From contig CM046854.1 of assembly GCA_025617745.1 (NCBI GenBank), positions 60,965,606 through 61,029,605 on the forward strand: 64,000 nucleotides of DNA, written 5' to 3'. Under the pieces are notes generated by a model. The model was not told the DNA's origin. It did not search any database and worked only from the letters and a program-made list of their open reading frames with translations. This document shows positions 21,186-33,600 of the stretch, in pieces. Source of the stretch: Heliocidaris erythrogramma (taxonomy: Eukaryota > Echinodermata > Echinoidea > Camarodonta > Echinometridae). Within the stretch, counting starts at the first letter, position 1, and every line of letters begins with the position of its first letter. The translations under genes were made by a program, and so were the position numbers.

Positions 21186-22439
21186 TTAGAAATCGTGAGG
21201 GAATCCGGACGCGTTATAGGCACACAGCTTTGGCCACAAATTATATATCGTTGAATTAGCCCCCTCTTTGCTAATGCCTCTGGGTAAACCCTGTTCATAA
21301 CCCAACACCTTTGCTAATGCCTGACACAGAAACGGCGGTTTCATTCTCCTCTTTAATAAGCCATATCGTTTCCACTTGAAGAATGAATTGTAAAGGGTAT
21401 CATTTGAACCCACAAGTTTAAGATAGTCAACAAGTTCTCCCATCGAGCGAAAATCTTGGAGATGGATGAAAGAATTCGGGGGAGCGACTCGCTCGTAATC
21501 TTCCCTCGGCGGCCCATGAACAATGGGCAAGAGGTCATGTTGTAGGGCATTTTCCCAAAACTTCTCCGTGATGTAATCTCTGCATTCGCTGTTCTCTAGA
21601 GCCAAGTAGAACTTGTAGGTACGGAGGCGCTTCCAGCAACTTTGGGACCTTCGAATGCAACCTGGTTTACCACAGCCTCCGTAGATATCCACTTGGATGT
21701 GCTCGGAAAGTTTCTTGACAAAATCGAATCGTTTCCATGTAGTTTCTCTACAATTTGATGCCGCCCAAGCCACCATATTAGGTCTTCCCTGAGCCCATTT
21801 TCGACGGTCATCCTGAGCTATTTCTGGCGTGGTTTTGTCGTAAGAACCGTACGGAGTGTAGAAAGTCGAGGATGGTCGATATGTGGCGGTGTAGTTGTAT
21901 AAATGCTCAAACTTCCTTTGCGGAAAAATACGAGCCTCCATGGTCCAAAATACCCAGGCTTGATGGGAAGGGCGCCTCTTCTGCATTTCAGCCCAGTCCC
22001 AGTGTGATTGAAAAACATCATGAAGCACAACATGGCTCTCCCGCATTGTCTCAAAGCTACTATCTACAACGAAACGTACCCCGCAATCCAATCCTGGGCA
22101 TTCCTCGAAGCGTTCCGGCTCCTGGTGCGCCTTACTGCCTAGCCAGTGCTGGATCTGACGGTAACAAGGCGGCTTGGGGTACGATGGCTTTATTTGTGGT
22201 TCTTGGGCTTCGTTTTTCAGTCGGGAACTGGAACTCATTTCGTTTGCCTTAGACACGGGTGTCGTTGGCCGAACAGATGTTTGGTAATCAAGCATAGTAA
22301 GTCCGCCTCTACGAATGCCTGGCGCCTGAACCAAGCAATTTCGGCTAAAGCTACTCAGTACAAAATATACAGCACAGAATAGTGCAATTAACACGCATGT
22401 CACCATCATCCAAATCAGCACTGGTTTCTTCACCTTCAT
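21186..22439 (-). CDS. GT10 alpha-1,3-fucosyltransferase, type II Golgi membrane protein
   Basis: A single-exon 417-residue protein. I chose the ATG at 22439 because the frame upstream has only a TTG. Residues about 6-31 form a hydrophobic signal anchor behind a basic KVKK start, giving the type II Golgi topology. A Ser/Pro-rich stem follows. The GT10 acceptor-side motif W-x-FWTMEAR is near 161-169, and the donor-binding core FYLALENS (277-284) with YITEKFWENAL (289-299) is intact, followed by LPIVHGPP and P-x-SFIHLQDF. Such enzymes transfer fucose from GDP-fucose to GlcNAc-containing glycans. N-glycosylation sites occur at NYT, NDT, NST and NAS. Length fits the family (about 350-430). An acceptor-like TTTTACAG lies just upstream of the ATG, so a 5' UTR intron is likely. 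Acceptor specificity cannot be read from sequence. Confidence 0.94.
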   Translation of the reverse strand: MKVKKPVLIWMMVTCVLIALFCAVYFVLSSFSRNCLVQAPGIRRGGLTMLDYQTSVRPTTPVSKANEMSSSSRLKNEAQEPQIKPSYPKPPCYRQIQHWLGSKAHQEPERFEECPGLDCGVRFVVDSSFETMRESHVVLHDVFQSHWDWAEMQKRRPSHQAWVFWTMEARIFPQRKFEHLYNYTATYRPSSTFYTPYGSYDKTTPEIAQDDRRKWAQGRPNMVAWAASNCRETTWKRFDFVKKLSEHIQVDIYGGCGKPGCIRRSQSCWKRLRTYKFYLALENSECRDYITEKFWENALQHDLLPIVHGPPREDYERVAPPNSFIHLQDFRSMGELVDYLKLVGSNDTLYNSFFKWKRYGLLKRRMKPPFLCQALAKVLGYEQGLPRGISKEGANSTIYNLWPKLCAYNASGFPHDF

Positions 22440-22980
22440 CCTTTCGTCGTTTCGACACAACCTAGTCTGTGACTGTAAAACAGTAACAAATTTTAATTAA
22501 ATGACAAAATAGCGATGATCTAATTCAATCATAAAATGTTCAGCAGAGTTCAATAGAGTTCAATAGAGCTCAATCATTACGTCACATTATTTTGTCCCTC
22601 ACACTGATTTTGTTATAGGCAACGGTTTAAAGCAAAGTCAAGTTCGCTCAGCAGAATATGATGAAGAAAAAAATAAAACATTAACGTTTACTGCAAACTT
22701 CGAACAATTCTAGCAAACACAGTTCCACGTCCACCAGAACGGTACTGTAACCCACATACGAGTTGTTTCACCTAGGCTATGATAATGAATTAGCCTACAA
22801 TAGCTAGCTAGACGCCAAAATATGGTGGGTTAATTATCGCAGCAACGCCTCAAATCCTTGACTGACCTTTCTTTAAAGAGCTCTTATTGTTCCGTATATC
22901 GGGTTGTCGCAACGCATTGTGCGAACTGTTTTCTCGGCTCATCCGTGGGCTGTATTTTGTTTTTTTCTTTTTCTGTCCCA
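22440..22980. other. Upstream flank of the fucosyltransferase gene
   Basis: Probable 5' UTR intron and promoter side of the minus-strand gene. GTTCAATAGA repeats near 22548-22572. I see no conserved element beyond the acceptor-like site next to the start. Confidence 0.4.
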
Positions 22981-22981
22981 A

Positions 22982-23370
22982 CATTAATACCTCGATGACT
23001 ACTGCCCTCATACGATTATGAGACTGAGTTCATCGAGGGGGAGAGACAAGAAAGCAGAAGTGCAGAAGAAGAAGAAGAAGAAGAAGAAGAAAAAGAAGAA
23101 GAAGAAGAAGAAGAAGAAGAAGAAGGAGGAGAAGGAGAAGGAGAAGATGATTAGCGCATGTCCAGAATTGGATTATTCTAATAAAAATAGACGATTTTTG
23201 ATAATTGTTTAATGATCCTGCCCTCTTAACAAAAAAAATTTACGTGTTTTGGGCGCCTTTCCATTTGGTAACTAAACACAGTGCTATCATTACAGCGGTC
23301 ATTGGATCCCCTTACGAAGATTATTGATGTAGAAGCAGGACAAGTATAGACCATTATAAATTTATTCCTT

Positions 23371-23402
<32 letters not shown>

Positions 23403-23705
23403 TTATTTTTTTTTTTTTTTTTTGGGGGGGGGGGGGGTTCCTATTGTTTTGTAATAACGCAATTCTAGAACTATCATGCCAAACCACAACAAGAAAAGAA
23501 ATGATTATACATTCACGTTTACAATACATTCAATGATGGGTGGGGAAACGGGGGGGGGGTGTAACCCCAACTTTTTTTAATAAATAGCATATTTTTTACT
23601 ACAGTGTGCTCTAAAATGCATGGTTTCAGTATTCTAAAATTGAAAATCTTCTTCCTCGGTCGCTCCACCGCCACAACCACCACCTCCACCATCTCTTTCA
23701 CGGCA
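22982..23705 (+). repeat. Dispersed repeat, copy B (partner of 343-2330)
   Basis: Carries the same block order as copy A. Between the first and second blocks lies an (AAG)n/(AGG)n microsatellite at about 23060-23143. ATT and poly-T/poly-G runs at 23375-23440 interrupt the middle. Confidence 0.7.
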
Positions 23706-24000
23706 GCACCATTATTACCATCATCACGATCACGGCATCGCCATCGTCACCATCAGGCCATCATCATCATAATCATCACCATCGCCATCACCACTATCAC
23801 CATCATCATCATCATAATTATCACCATCATCATCACCATAACCATAATCATCACCATCGTAATCACTGTCATCATCGTAACAATCGTATTTACCCACAAC
23901 ACCACCACCAACATCATCTTCGTCATCGTCGTCGTAACCATCGTCATTACCTACGCCATTATCATCGTAATCACCGTATTCCGTTAATAAGTCTCTTTCG
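23700..24000. repeat. Degenerate CAT/ATC trinucleotide tract
   Basis: Three hundred bases of CAT, CAC, ATC and ATT units. It produces long low-complexity frames (His/Ile on one strand, Asp/Gly or Met/Val on the other) that should not be taken for genes. Confidence 0.88.
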
Positions 24001-24147
24001 ATCTGACGCACAACACCATAATTAATAGAATAAAAATACAAACTGGTTGATTTAGGTAATTATTAAGTGCATTACATTTTATTGACATTTTCCCATCGCA
24101 CACTCAGCGATTAAATGGGTTTGCATCAAGAACAAGATAAGATATAA

Positions 24148-24157
24148 TGTAGTAGTA

Positions 24158-24189
<32 letters not shown>

Positions 24190-24192
24190 CAC
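24148..24192. repeat. (TAA)n microsatellite
   Basis: About 13 AAT units after a short TAG run. Confidence 0.9.
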
Positions 24193-24904
24193 ATTATTTA
24201 TGAGATGAAATCACAATCTTGAGATGCTATTATACCAAGTATTTACAAATCACATTTCAATCTAAACACAGCTTTAAGCCAAAACACAACACAAAAGAAA
24301 GAAGGTACTCTGTAGCCGTAGCGGCCAAACTAAACTAGATCCGCATAGATCAGATATTTATGTCGATAAATTTAAAATGAACCTCGTAAAACCACACAAG
24401 CTTTCAAGATAGCAACAGCCTTCAGCAAACTTAACTTGAATATATTGACAAAAGAAGATTTTTAAAAAAGGATTCCTTCTAAATGACAAGAAATTTGTGT
24501 TAACATTTCTCCCCTCCCCCCCCCCCCAAAAAAAGAAAAGAATACTCGCGATTTGGTGTGTTTAGTAGGCTCATTCAAGAAGTTAATTGAAAAGAATGAA
24601 CTTGATAAATATAATTATTGTAAGATGTAAGCAAGAAGATGTGAACCTGCTACACAGAAATCGGTGCAATCAACCTCTGAAGAGTACAATACAACTGCAT
24701 AGGAAATAAAGAGTTGGAAAAATATGAAAATCCATTGGAAAATAAAAGGACTCAGCTGAAATGTAAAATAAAAATAGAGAGCGTGAAATTTCAAAGGTGA
24801 ACAATAAATAACGAGTGACACCCTGTGTTCCTAAACTATCAACTAAGAAAACGAAAATAGTATTGGCCGTTGACTAGAGAAGAGAAAAATTCGATTCAGT
24901 AAAA

Positions 24905-25785
24905 CGAAAGTTTTATGTCAACTGCGTATCTGATGATTATAAAAGGGAAAGACAACTGATAAATAAAAGCTCTTCTAAACATCTGGAATATCCGAGGATT
25001 CGCCAGAAATAAAGCGATGTTTTGATGTCGTCACACAAGGGATCGATCCTGTTTAAGCAGACGACGTCCTATAATGAATGAACGTAACTGCAATGCAATT
25101 ATTTATCAAATTATAAAGAGTTTGGTATATTTAACATGACCTTATTTCACACCATTCTAAAAGGGAAAGTGAACTGATTCTGATAACTAAAACCGTTTGA
25201 TAGTAAATACACAGGAGAAGGGTCAATGATCAATGAAATAAACCCCACTTTCAAACTGAAAAGCCCTCCGAATAATATTACAGATTGTATTCGTTCCCTC
25301 TTGAAACTCCGAACATGCCCCGGTGCAAGCAGCTGAAAATACAATGGCGTCTTATTTTGTTTACAAGTGACTGATTCTTTTATTTTTTAACGCTGCATTT
25401 TTCATCAAAATAATACCATACACGAAGTTAAGAGTGAGGCAACAGACTAACATTAAGACTGACGCTAGTCAAGTAAGAGAAATAAGTGAAGAGGAGATGA
25501 CAAAATGGGCACTGAAAAATGTGTAAGGTGTTATGGGACATCGTCTGCTTAGACAGGACTGGTCCTTCGTGTGTCGTCACACATCTCAGCAGCGTTCAAG
25601 GAGCTCTTCAGCTGCTATATCGGGGGCTGTATTTTACCGTTTTATAATTGATAATAATCATTAATTCAAATGTTTCCAAGCGTTGAATTTGGATAACCTT
25701 GTATAATTTATGCCATCTATGCAATAATAAGTATTAAGCCAATATTTATTTTGATGGACTTTTCTTGCAATGTGATCTTTCAGCA
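24905..25785 (+). repeat. Foldback-type dispersed repeat, copy 2
   Basis: The most complete plus-oriented copy of the 14500-15340 family. It retains the ~100-base segment (25318-25418) missing from copy 1. The upstream boundary near TTTTATGTCAACTGCGTATC is shorter than in copies 1 and 3. No coding sequence. Confidence 0.83.
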
Positions 25786-25814
25786 AAATAATGAAACTTG
25801 CAACAAATCACTTT

Positions 25815-26530
25815 TAAGCACAGGCGTAGCCAGGATTTTTCAATGGGGGGGGGCCAGAATTTTATTTTAGAGGGCGGTTGTGGGGCGCGCGAAGAGTGCA
25901 AAATTGGTGATGAGCACGCTTTGCGTGCTCTCCAGGGGTGGGTGCAGGGAGGGTTCCAGCGCGAAAGCTCTTACGTTTTACAGCAAATTTGAGAGAAAGA
26001 AAACGGCTCGTAGCAATTTTCTTTTAAGGCGGACAGTTAGTTCGACACCCTGGCTGCTTTTCAGTTATTTGGACGCAATACTGCACTGTATGTAAAAGGG
26101 GTGGGTGCAGGGAGGAGGAGTTTCCTGCTTCCAGCGCGAAAGCTCTGACGTTTTATCAAATTTAAAAGAAAGATAAACGGCTCGTAGCAACCAATTCTGA
26201 TAATACAGGCCATCCCCCACCTCAATTTTGTGGGGATATATACCACCATCCCCCCGGGATCGACACCCATAGTAACAGGGGTGGCCCCCGGGATCGATAC
26301 CCATAGTAACAGGGGTGGGTGCGGTTAGAGATTTATCCTCCCCCACCCCCCCCCCCCCCCCCCCCCCCCCCCCCTTCGCGCGCGAAGCGCGAAAACTTTG
26401 ACGTTTTAGCAAATTTTGAGGGCCTGATAACAGCTTGTAGCGCCTATTAGGCCTTTTCTCTCACTTCCCCCGCTTTTTCGCTCTCCCTTTTTTAATGGCG
26501 GAAGGGGGGGGGGGGACATGGCCCCCGGTG
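25815..26530. repeat. Tandem-diverged repeat block with G/C homopolymers
   Basis: Three diverged copies of a ~100-base unit (GGGGTGGGTGCAGGG...GCGCGAAAGCTC...ACGTTTTA...GGCTCGTAGC) lie at 25925-26015, 26097-26200 and 26310-26440. Between the second and third, a 34-bp piece containing CGGGATCGACACCCATAGTA is duplicated in tandem (26255-26320). The left edge has GGCGTAGCCAGG, which I associate with a common invertebrate interspersed repeat. Poly-C (26346-26374) and poly-G (26505-26517) runs may be unreliable. Confidence 0.7.
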
Positions 26531-26977
26531 CCCCTGTCTACCCCAGTGCTTTTAAGTTATTCCAAACATGTCGGCACTAGGAAGCAGAAGAAGTATCGTG
26601 ATTCGCCGCGCACCAATTTTGCCTCGGAAAATACAATCTTTACTATTTCGTAAGAGCACAACTATTGGACGGAACGTCTTTGTCGGAAACAGAAGACACT
26701 GAAAGCTTCGGTGCTGGACGGATTTAGATTCATAGTGCACCAAGTAAACAAACGCGACCCTTTGGCAATATTTCTAAGTGACTTCAATCACAAGTTTCAC
26801 AACAATTAAAACGTGCTTAAAGGCGCACTAATTTATGTTCCGATGGTGATAAAAGATATTAACAATGTCAACATGGTCACAAACAGCAGTTTCGAAGAAC
26901 GCATCGCTGATATAAAGTCGGAGCTCATGACTTCACACGACTGTGAAGAGTTAACAAACATCACTGAATATCTTCCA

Positions 26978-27095
26978 GGGGAGCGTTTTGTCAGTGATTT
27001 TTACATAAACTACTGAAATCCTTGCATCCAATTGGCTGAGAGCAAAATTGTCCGTAAAAATCGCTAACAAAAAAACACTTGATGAAACGCTCCCC
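26978..27095. mobile_element. Very short MITE, 118 bp
   Basis: GGGGAGCGTTT at the left end is inverted as AAACGCTCCCC at the right. The arms continue with imperfect matches down to a shared GATTTTTAC/GTAAAAATC. No coding region. Confidence 0.7.
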
Positions 27096-27694
27096 GGAAA
27101 CCAACCTCAATTTGGGGGTATAAATATATTCCTCTGACAGAACCTTTTTGTATCATCATATTTGCTGCTGAGAAGAACGCATTTTCATCTGACATATTAT
27201 TAATTCGCTCGTCAAAACATCGTTATTTCATATTCTCTTTCTCTCTCCCAGTGAGTGAATTTAATTTATTCGTCTACTTCAGGAGTACAAGAACGTCCAT
27301 AAAAATCGTTCGACGTATACTATGTAATTTTAATAATTCAACAGAAAATAAACAAAGTTCGCATCCAGGACATGATCTCAAGAAAGGTAAAAATACAAAT
27401 GCGAGAATGTTTCGTTCATCAGAATAATAATTATTCAAACCGCGCGGATCGTAAAACTCGTCAAGTACACAGCTAGTTTCTGGCCTAAACAAACCATACG
27501 ACCGTGTCCAACATCGCGTATACTAATCGTTCCATCGTCAATGTAACATTCGCTTGACTAATCCTTCTCTAGTTCAATTGTGGTTCAAAATGATCTCATA
27601 AAATGTCACGGCATAGGCCCATTTGTCGCATGATATTAAAACATTGCCAGTTAATTCAATAAACGTCATTTGCTATAACAGTATCATTTGATGT

Positions 27695-30600
27695 TCAGAC
27701 AGTACTCGTTAACGCAGTCCTTCCGACAGCTTGTAAGCCACCATTCCCTGACGCTTGGTCCCTCATCTGCCTTTCCTTCAAAGCCTTCCTTCTCTTCATC
27801 TCCTGCTGAAGCATGTACAATTGCGACTTGCACATCTTCGGTCGCTGTCCTTTGTAAGTCATCTTATGAATGGTGGAAAAGTCCTGCTTTCCTGCCCTCT
27901 CAACTGGCTCATCATGAGGTTTGAAGCTTGGAGTTGGCTCTTCGAGTGGAATAGACTTGTAAGTCGAGCTGTTCCAGCTCTCAACCTCCATCTTCCCGCG
28001 CGGTTTGATGTAGATCTTCGCCTCGTGGAAGTCGCCATAGCGGATACGAGGTTTCGCGCCCCAGTCGCGGAAGAAGCGATTGTTCGTTGTCTGGTCGTAA
28101 AACTTGGCGGACCTGACGCCGCTTTGGGTGTGGGGTCGACGGTTGGGCTGCTGATACACGGACGTGTCTTCGAAGGGACGATAATCCACCTAAAAAAGAA
28201 TCGTATAACACAATAGATTATTTAGAATTCGTATTGATGTGATAAATGGCTATCGTAATGTATCTGTAATGGTAATTATTGCTCCCCATTGACAAGGATA
28301 TCAGTCACATAATTATGTCCCTAGAATGCAGATAAAGCGGGCAAAATGTGGTCTTTAAATAATTCAATAGAATGCATATTTCAAATCATCGACCGAATAT
28401 TTTGGTGCGTCCGACCAACTCAAGCGGCAGACCCTCAAGCACCCCCCCCCCCCCCAAAAAAAAAACCCTTACTCACTTTCACAAGTCTGCCCCTCGTCCT
28501 AACTTTTCAATTACACTGAAGTAGTTGTTGCCTAACCGAAAAAAAACTTCAAATATAAATCGCATCCTAGAATTATTAGAAAAAAATATTTTTTTTTAAC
28601 TTTTAATAAAAAATGTGCTACAAATGCCCCTACAGCGGTAGATTACCAAATCAAATCTCACTGATTCCACTGTTCGCCTGACTTTTCCCTCATTCTTCTG
28701 CCGATCAAGACAGAGGATAAGGAAAAGATTGAAGACTGGGAGTAAGTCAAAACTTCTTTAGAACTCTACTCATTAACTGACTCAAAACATGTGAGTCACT
28801 GTGAATGAATTACCTTATGACAAGAGTCTGTAGCAAACTTGATGGAGGGTGGGTTGTAGGTGTCCGAATCTTTCTTCATTGCGGCAGGTTTAGGGTTCGC
28901 TAGGATGTCGTGACCTTGAAACTCTTGTGTTTGCTCTGTGACGAAATCCATTCTGATGAGGAAGAAAAAAAGAAGAAACAGAATCGATGATTATATACAA
29001 GGCCATACAGGAACAATTTTAAACTTAGTACGTAACGGTATTTGCGGACCTCCAGTGAGATTGTACAGTTTGTTAAACGTCAGTCGATATGCTAAGCTGA
29101 TAATTATTGTAAATTCATTTATATAATCATCCATGAAGTTCCTACTTTAGAATGGGATAAATCACAACTGTTTGTTAGACGAGGCCCATGCGTGGGTGAC
29201 CCCGTCCCAGAACTTTCTCCAGCCTAGTTCTTTCCTTACACCTTAACAGAGCTCTTTTAAGCTTTTCTTTGGTTGAGTGGTTTAGGTGGTTTAGGTCCAA
29301 TTACACTCACCTTGAGTCCATACTGAGTCTAATAGTAGTCGGAGGTGGTGTGCATGGTTTAGGAGGTAAAGGCTGGCTCTGGTAACCGGCAAAGTCTCTT
29401 TTACTCTGCGTCGAACCATCAAACTTCGCTCTCCGCGCTGCCGAGGGGTACTGGTTGCTGGGGCGAGCGTTCTTCGATTTGTGACCCGGTCCCATGTCCG
29501 TATAGGTCATCTTGTGAATGGTGGTGTGGTCAAACTTTCCTGTGAAAGAGAAAATGAAAAATCGCGTCATTATTCAATATGAATCTGAGTATTATCATTC
29601 TATGAATATTAGTTCTGCAAAATCATCGACAAAATAATATCACCCATCTCGGTTGTGCAATGGGAGTACTTATTAAACAAGTTAAATGTACTCGTAGTCC
29701 GTTACAGCGATCCTTCGTGACTAAATTTTGGATGACCAGAAGATACGAAGAAGGCAAGTTTGAATCCACTGTCAATGTCTACAACGTATATACCCTCATT
29801 CGGACGTGAGAACTATACCGATCTACAGCAGCTGTACATGATAACCAGGCTTAATAATTGTTCGTTTCGTGTGAACGTCAAAAATCCAGTCGTAGTCAGA
29901 TGAAGTCAGATCGTACAATGATGAGAAGATCGCTTTTTTACCAGACCACTTACCATCTCTCACTTGTATGTTGCCATCGACTCCAGCCCTTATCATTTCA
30001 GATCTATTAATCGGTCGCTCGACAAAATCTTGTTGTGTCATCGATTGTAGGTCTTGTTTATCACCGGGATACAAGATGGAACCTGAAAAGAAAAAAAAAT
30101 GAATTAAAATTTTTGAAACATTTTAAGTGATAAATTTCACAGAATGACATATAAATTTATAAGTCGTAATATGCAACTATAGTTTTTCATATTTATTATG
30201 TGATTATATGAAATTCATGACGAATTACTTCCAATTATTATGGTCTTCAACTAAGAATTAACCACATTATATCCGGCAATGAAATCTGTGCAGTCGTAGA
30301 AAAGAATTCGAAATTCCTGATTACAATTCACGCTTTATTTTTTTTGTCAAAGCTTTCTTCGCCCTTGTCTAATACCTTTTTTTCATCATTATTACATGCT
30401 TAATCATAAAAAATATGATTACTAGTGCTGCGCATTTATAGTTCGTGAATTGTGTAGCATCGCTTCTAGATAGAGTTGCCCCATACCTGCAAACGACGGA
30501 AGTTCTCCGAACGCAACAGAAGGCTTGGACACCCAGGCTCGGAACTCTTCTTTATTGGTTGTTCGCTGGTCGAACTTTGCCGATCTTTCCCGATAATCTT

Positions 30601-33600
30601 TGTGGTTTGGTGGCCGTGCTTGGCTTATTTGTGGGAACTGTGTATGACCAGGGTAAGTTGCCTTATAGACCGTTTCACCGTCCAGAGGAGCTTTGGTCGG
30701 CTGGTAGCTTTCAACCTGGAAACAAAGAAAGAAAAACATCGATTATTTTATTATGTTTATGTTAACGGTCTCAAAGGCGATATTCTGTTCTTTCTTATTT
30801 GTTTTGTTTTTGTTTTTTTTACAATATATTACCGTAGCACAACATATTAAATAAACAGCCGCGAAAATTAGAAGGGGTGTCCTTAGAACAGAGGCGGGTG
30901 ATGTGGAAATGCGAACCACCCCCCCCCCCCCCCCGACTCGATAAATGAAAAAAATATGTAAACTTCTCGTGGTATATTCATATGAAATTGCCATTTTATT
31001 TGAAAAAAATTGTTGGAACATTTGGAACGACACCCTACCTCGTTCAAAAATGCGACCCGTATAGTTATGAAGATATGTAACGCTGTCAACAAAACACTTT
31101 AATCAAAATTCTACAAGTACTACATTCAAAATTTCAAACAAATTCTAACTCCGCGTAGTCTTATAAAATAACTTAAAATGTGTTATTTTCTTTGCATACC
31201 GGCAATATTTTTTGCGGCTTGGTCACTTCCCCTCTTGGAATGAAGTCGTGTCGCTGTGTGGTGTCGAACACCATCCGTGGTGGGTTAGGGTCCCGGGGCG
31301 TTGGGGGAGGGATGAGGGGCAGCTGCCGTTGTGCATTGGGATAAGCTGTAAAGGTCTGCTGGTAGTGGCTAAGGTCGCAGGGTCGGTCGGCCCCGGCCGG
31401 TCGGCGTTTTCTCTTGCAATCGTGGTGATGTTTGTGTCGTCTGGGGATTTTAAAAAACAGAAATAAAGTCAAAGAGTGGCAGGATATTGGTAAAATCTAT
31501 ATGTCATTAAGTTATACCTGAAGGCGAATCCATGAGCGTGTTGCTTAGCAAAACATATCCACCTGTTATACTGTTACTATACATATGGGGCAGGTGATTT
31601 TTCTTCAAGATATGATTATTCCCCTGAATATGAGTTTGAAAAATCCTGACGAGTCTCGAAGGCTCAGTCACTGGAGGGGGACAGGGCGCTTCAGCAACCC
31701 GTTTTCCGCCCCTTTTTTTTCTTTGTTCACATTTATAGATTTCTCAACATATTTATTTGATAAAACACATCTGTTACAGGAAAATACAAAATGAGCATCT
31801 GACTACTTTACATCATGATAAGGTAAAAGTATAATACAAAATAATATAGATCTAATTATCATACCATTGCAGAATAAGCATGTAAATACTATAAACATAT
31901 AGGAATAAGCTACAAGGAAAAAAAAAGGTTTGTGATCAAATAACGTTAGACTTTGAGAGGGTCTGACGTTTTACAGTATTTAAAAAAGTCAATTCTACTC
32001 AGAACGAGACAACTCAATAATGTCTATATTAAAATGATCCCGTTGCTATGTTATCACCTGTCATTGTTTATATGCTTGTAGTCTATAGCAGGTCTATTCC
32101 ACATAATAATCTTTACAAAATATATTCGACTATTACATGCATGACTCTTGGCCGTGGCACCTTTTATGACAATATGCTGTGTACACTTGAATATTGCCTA
32201 GATTTTGCACTTTGAATAATGAAACAGTCGATGGCAACAATAACGAAAAGAGAGCATGACAAAAATCAATATATGGGTACGAAGGTCAATGCTTCCGAAC
32301 ATTAAAAGTTTCATGGAGTTCCCGTATAAAAGGTGATTATGTGTTGCTTAGCAACGGGAGCGACTATGACACCGGCGGACAAGGCAGCTGTAATTTTCAA
32401 AGGACCCGCTTTGACGGATTGAACCGGGATGGTATTATAGCATTATGTTGTAGAACACCATAATAATGGTGTTACAGAACGGATTTTTTTTTTATCCCGA
32501 TATGAGTTGAACGATCTTTTAAAGTATATTTCAAAACGACACATTCTGAATACTTTTGAATCAATTATTTCACATTCAGCAAGGTCTGTGGTCATACATG
32601 TATTCATAGTGTACCCTATCACAAGAAATCACTACATATATCAAGATATTCGACAAAAAAGCATTCCAAATGTTGGGATATAAGTAAACAAAACTTTTTG
32701 AGAAGAGGATTGGCTAGGGTAAGCACAGGGCTCAGTGAGACAAGTTTTTAGTGGCATTACTTTTTGTGTTGTGTTAGCATTCTCTGAAAAGTCAAACATA
32801 TCAATTTTAGAAGAAAATATACAACTTCTTCTCTTTCGAGACATCGTAGAGCTAAATTATAGTTTCTTACTTTGTACTACTTCTGATTGGTTGAAAAGGA
32901 AGTACATTTATTTTAATATCTGTTTTGTTTGCATTCAACGAGGAGTAGGAAAGGTAAAATCAATAAACTTTAACAAGAGGTTTCAAAGCTATAATCCTTT
33001 GTGCTAAATAACCTTCCAATTATTTTACATAGTGTTTTCCCTTGAAAATTCAAGATCTAAACAGAACATCGTTTTATTTCTTTTGTTTAAATGCACATTC
33101 ATTGAGAAGAACTGGCTTCGAGTGGAGCCATTTAGGCAGAAATAGAAGGGGTGTAATCATTTCTCCTTCTCCATCTCACTCATTATAATAGTTTCTTCTT
33201 TTTTCGCCCATCAATGGACCCACATCATCTAGCTGCTCCATCGCTGTGAAGGGCGAACACTACAAACATTCGTTAAAATTGATTAAACCTGAATGCCTGT
33301 ACGTTTTGACCTCTGCATGCATCAGGGATGAAACGTCAGTCACACCGCGAAATCGGCTCCACATCGATTTCAAACCGATCGATTCTTGGCCATCCTGGAA
33401 CATGTAATTTATTTGTTCGGTCTGTTATCGGTCTCGCTGGTGTAACCGGGGTATAAAACGGAAACGTGGGCAGGTGCCCCGTTTTGTCCTTTCAAAAGAC
33501 ATTGTGACAGCATGTCCGGTGCATGACATAGCGACAAGAAATTTCGAATTCCATTAAAAATAAAGTAGTGATGTTTGGTGACAGAGAGAGTGTGCCGATT

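Noticed and set aside
23604-24041. Open frames rich in His/Ile, Asp/Gly and Met/Val on both strands
   Set aside because: They are translations of a CAT/ATC microsatellite.
26567-26701. Small plus-strand frame starting MSALGSRRS
   Set aside because: 44 codons with no motif, no splice context and no neighbour support.
27755-28216. Plus-strand frame opposite the last SAXO-like exon
   Set aside because: It is the complement of a well-supported exon and lacks motifs.
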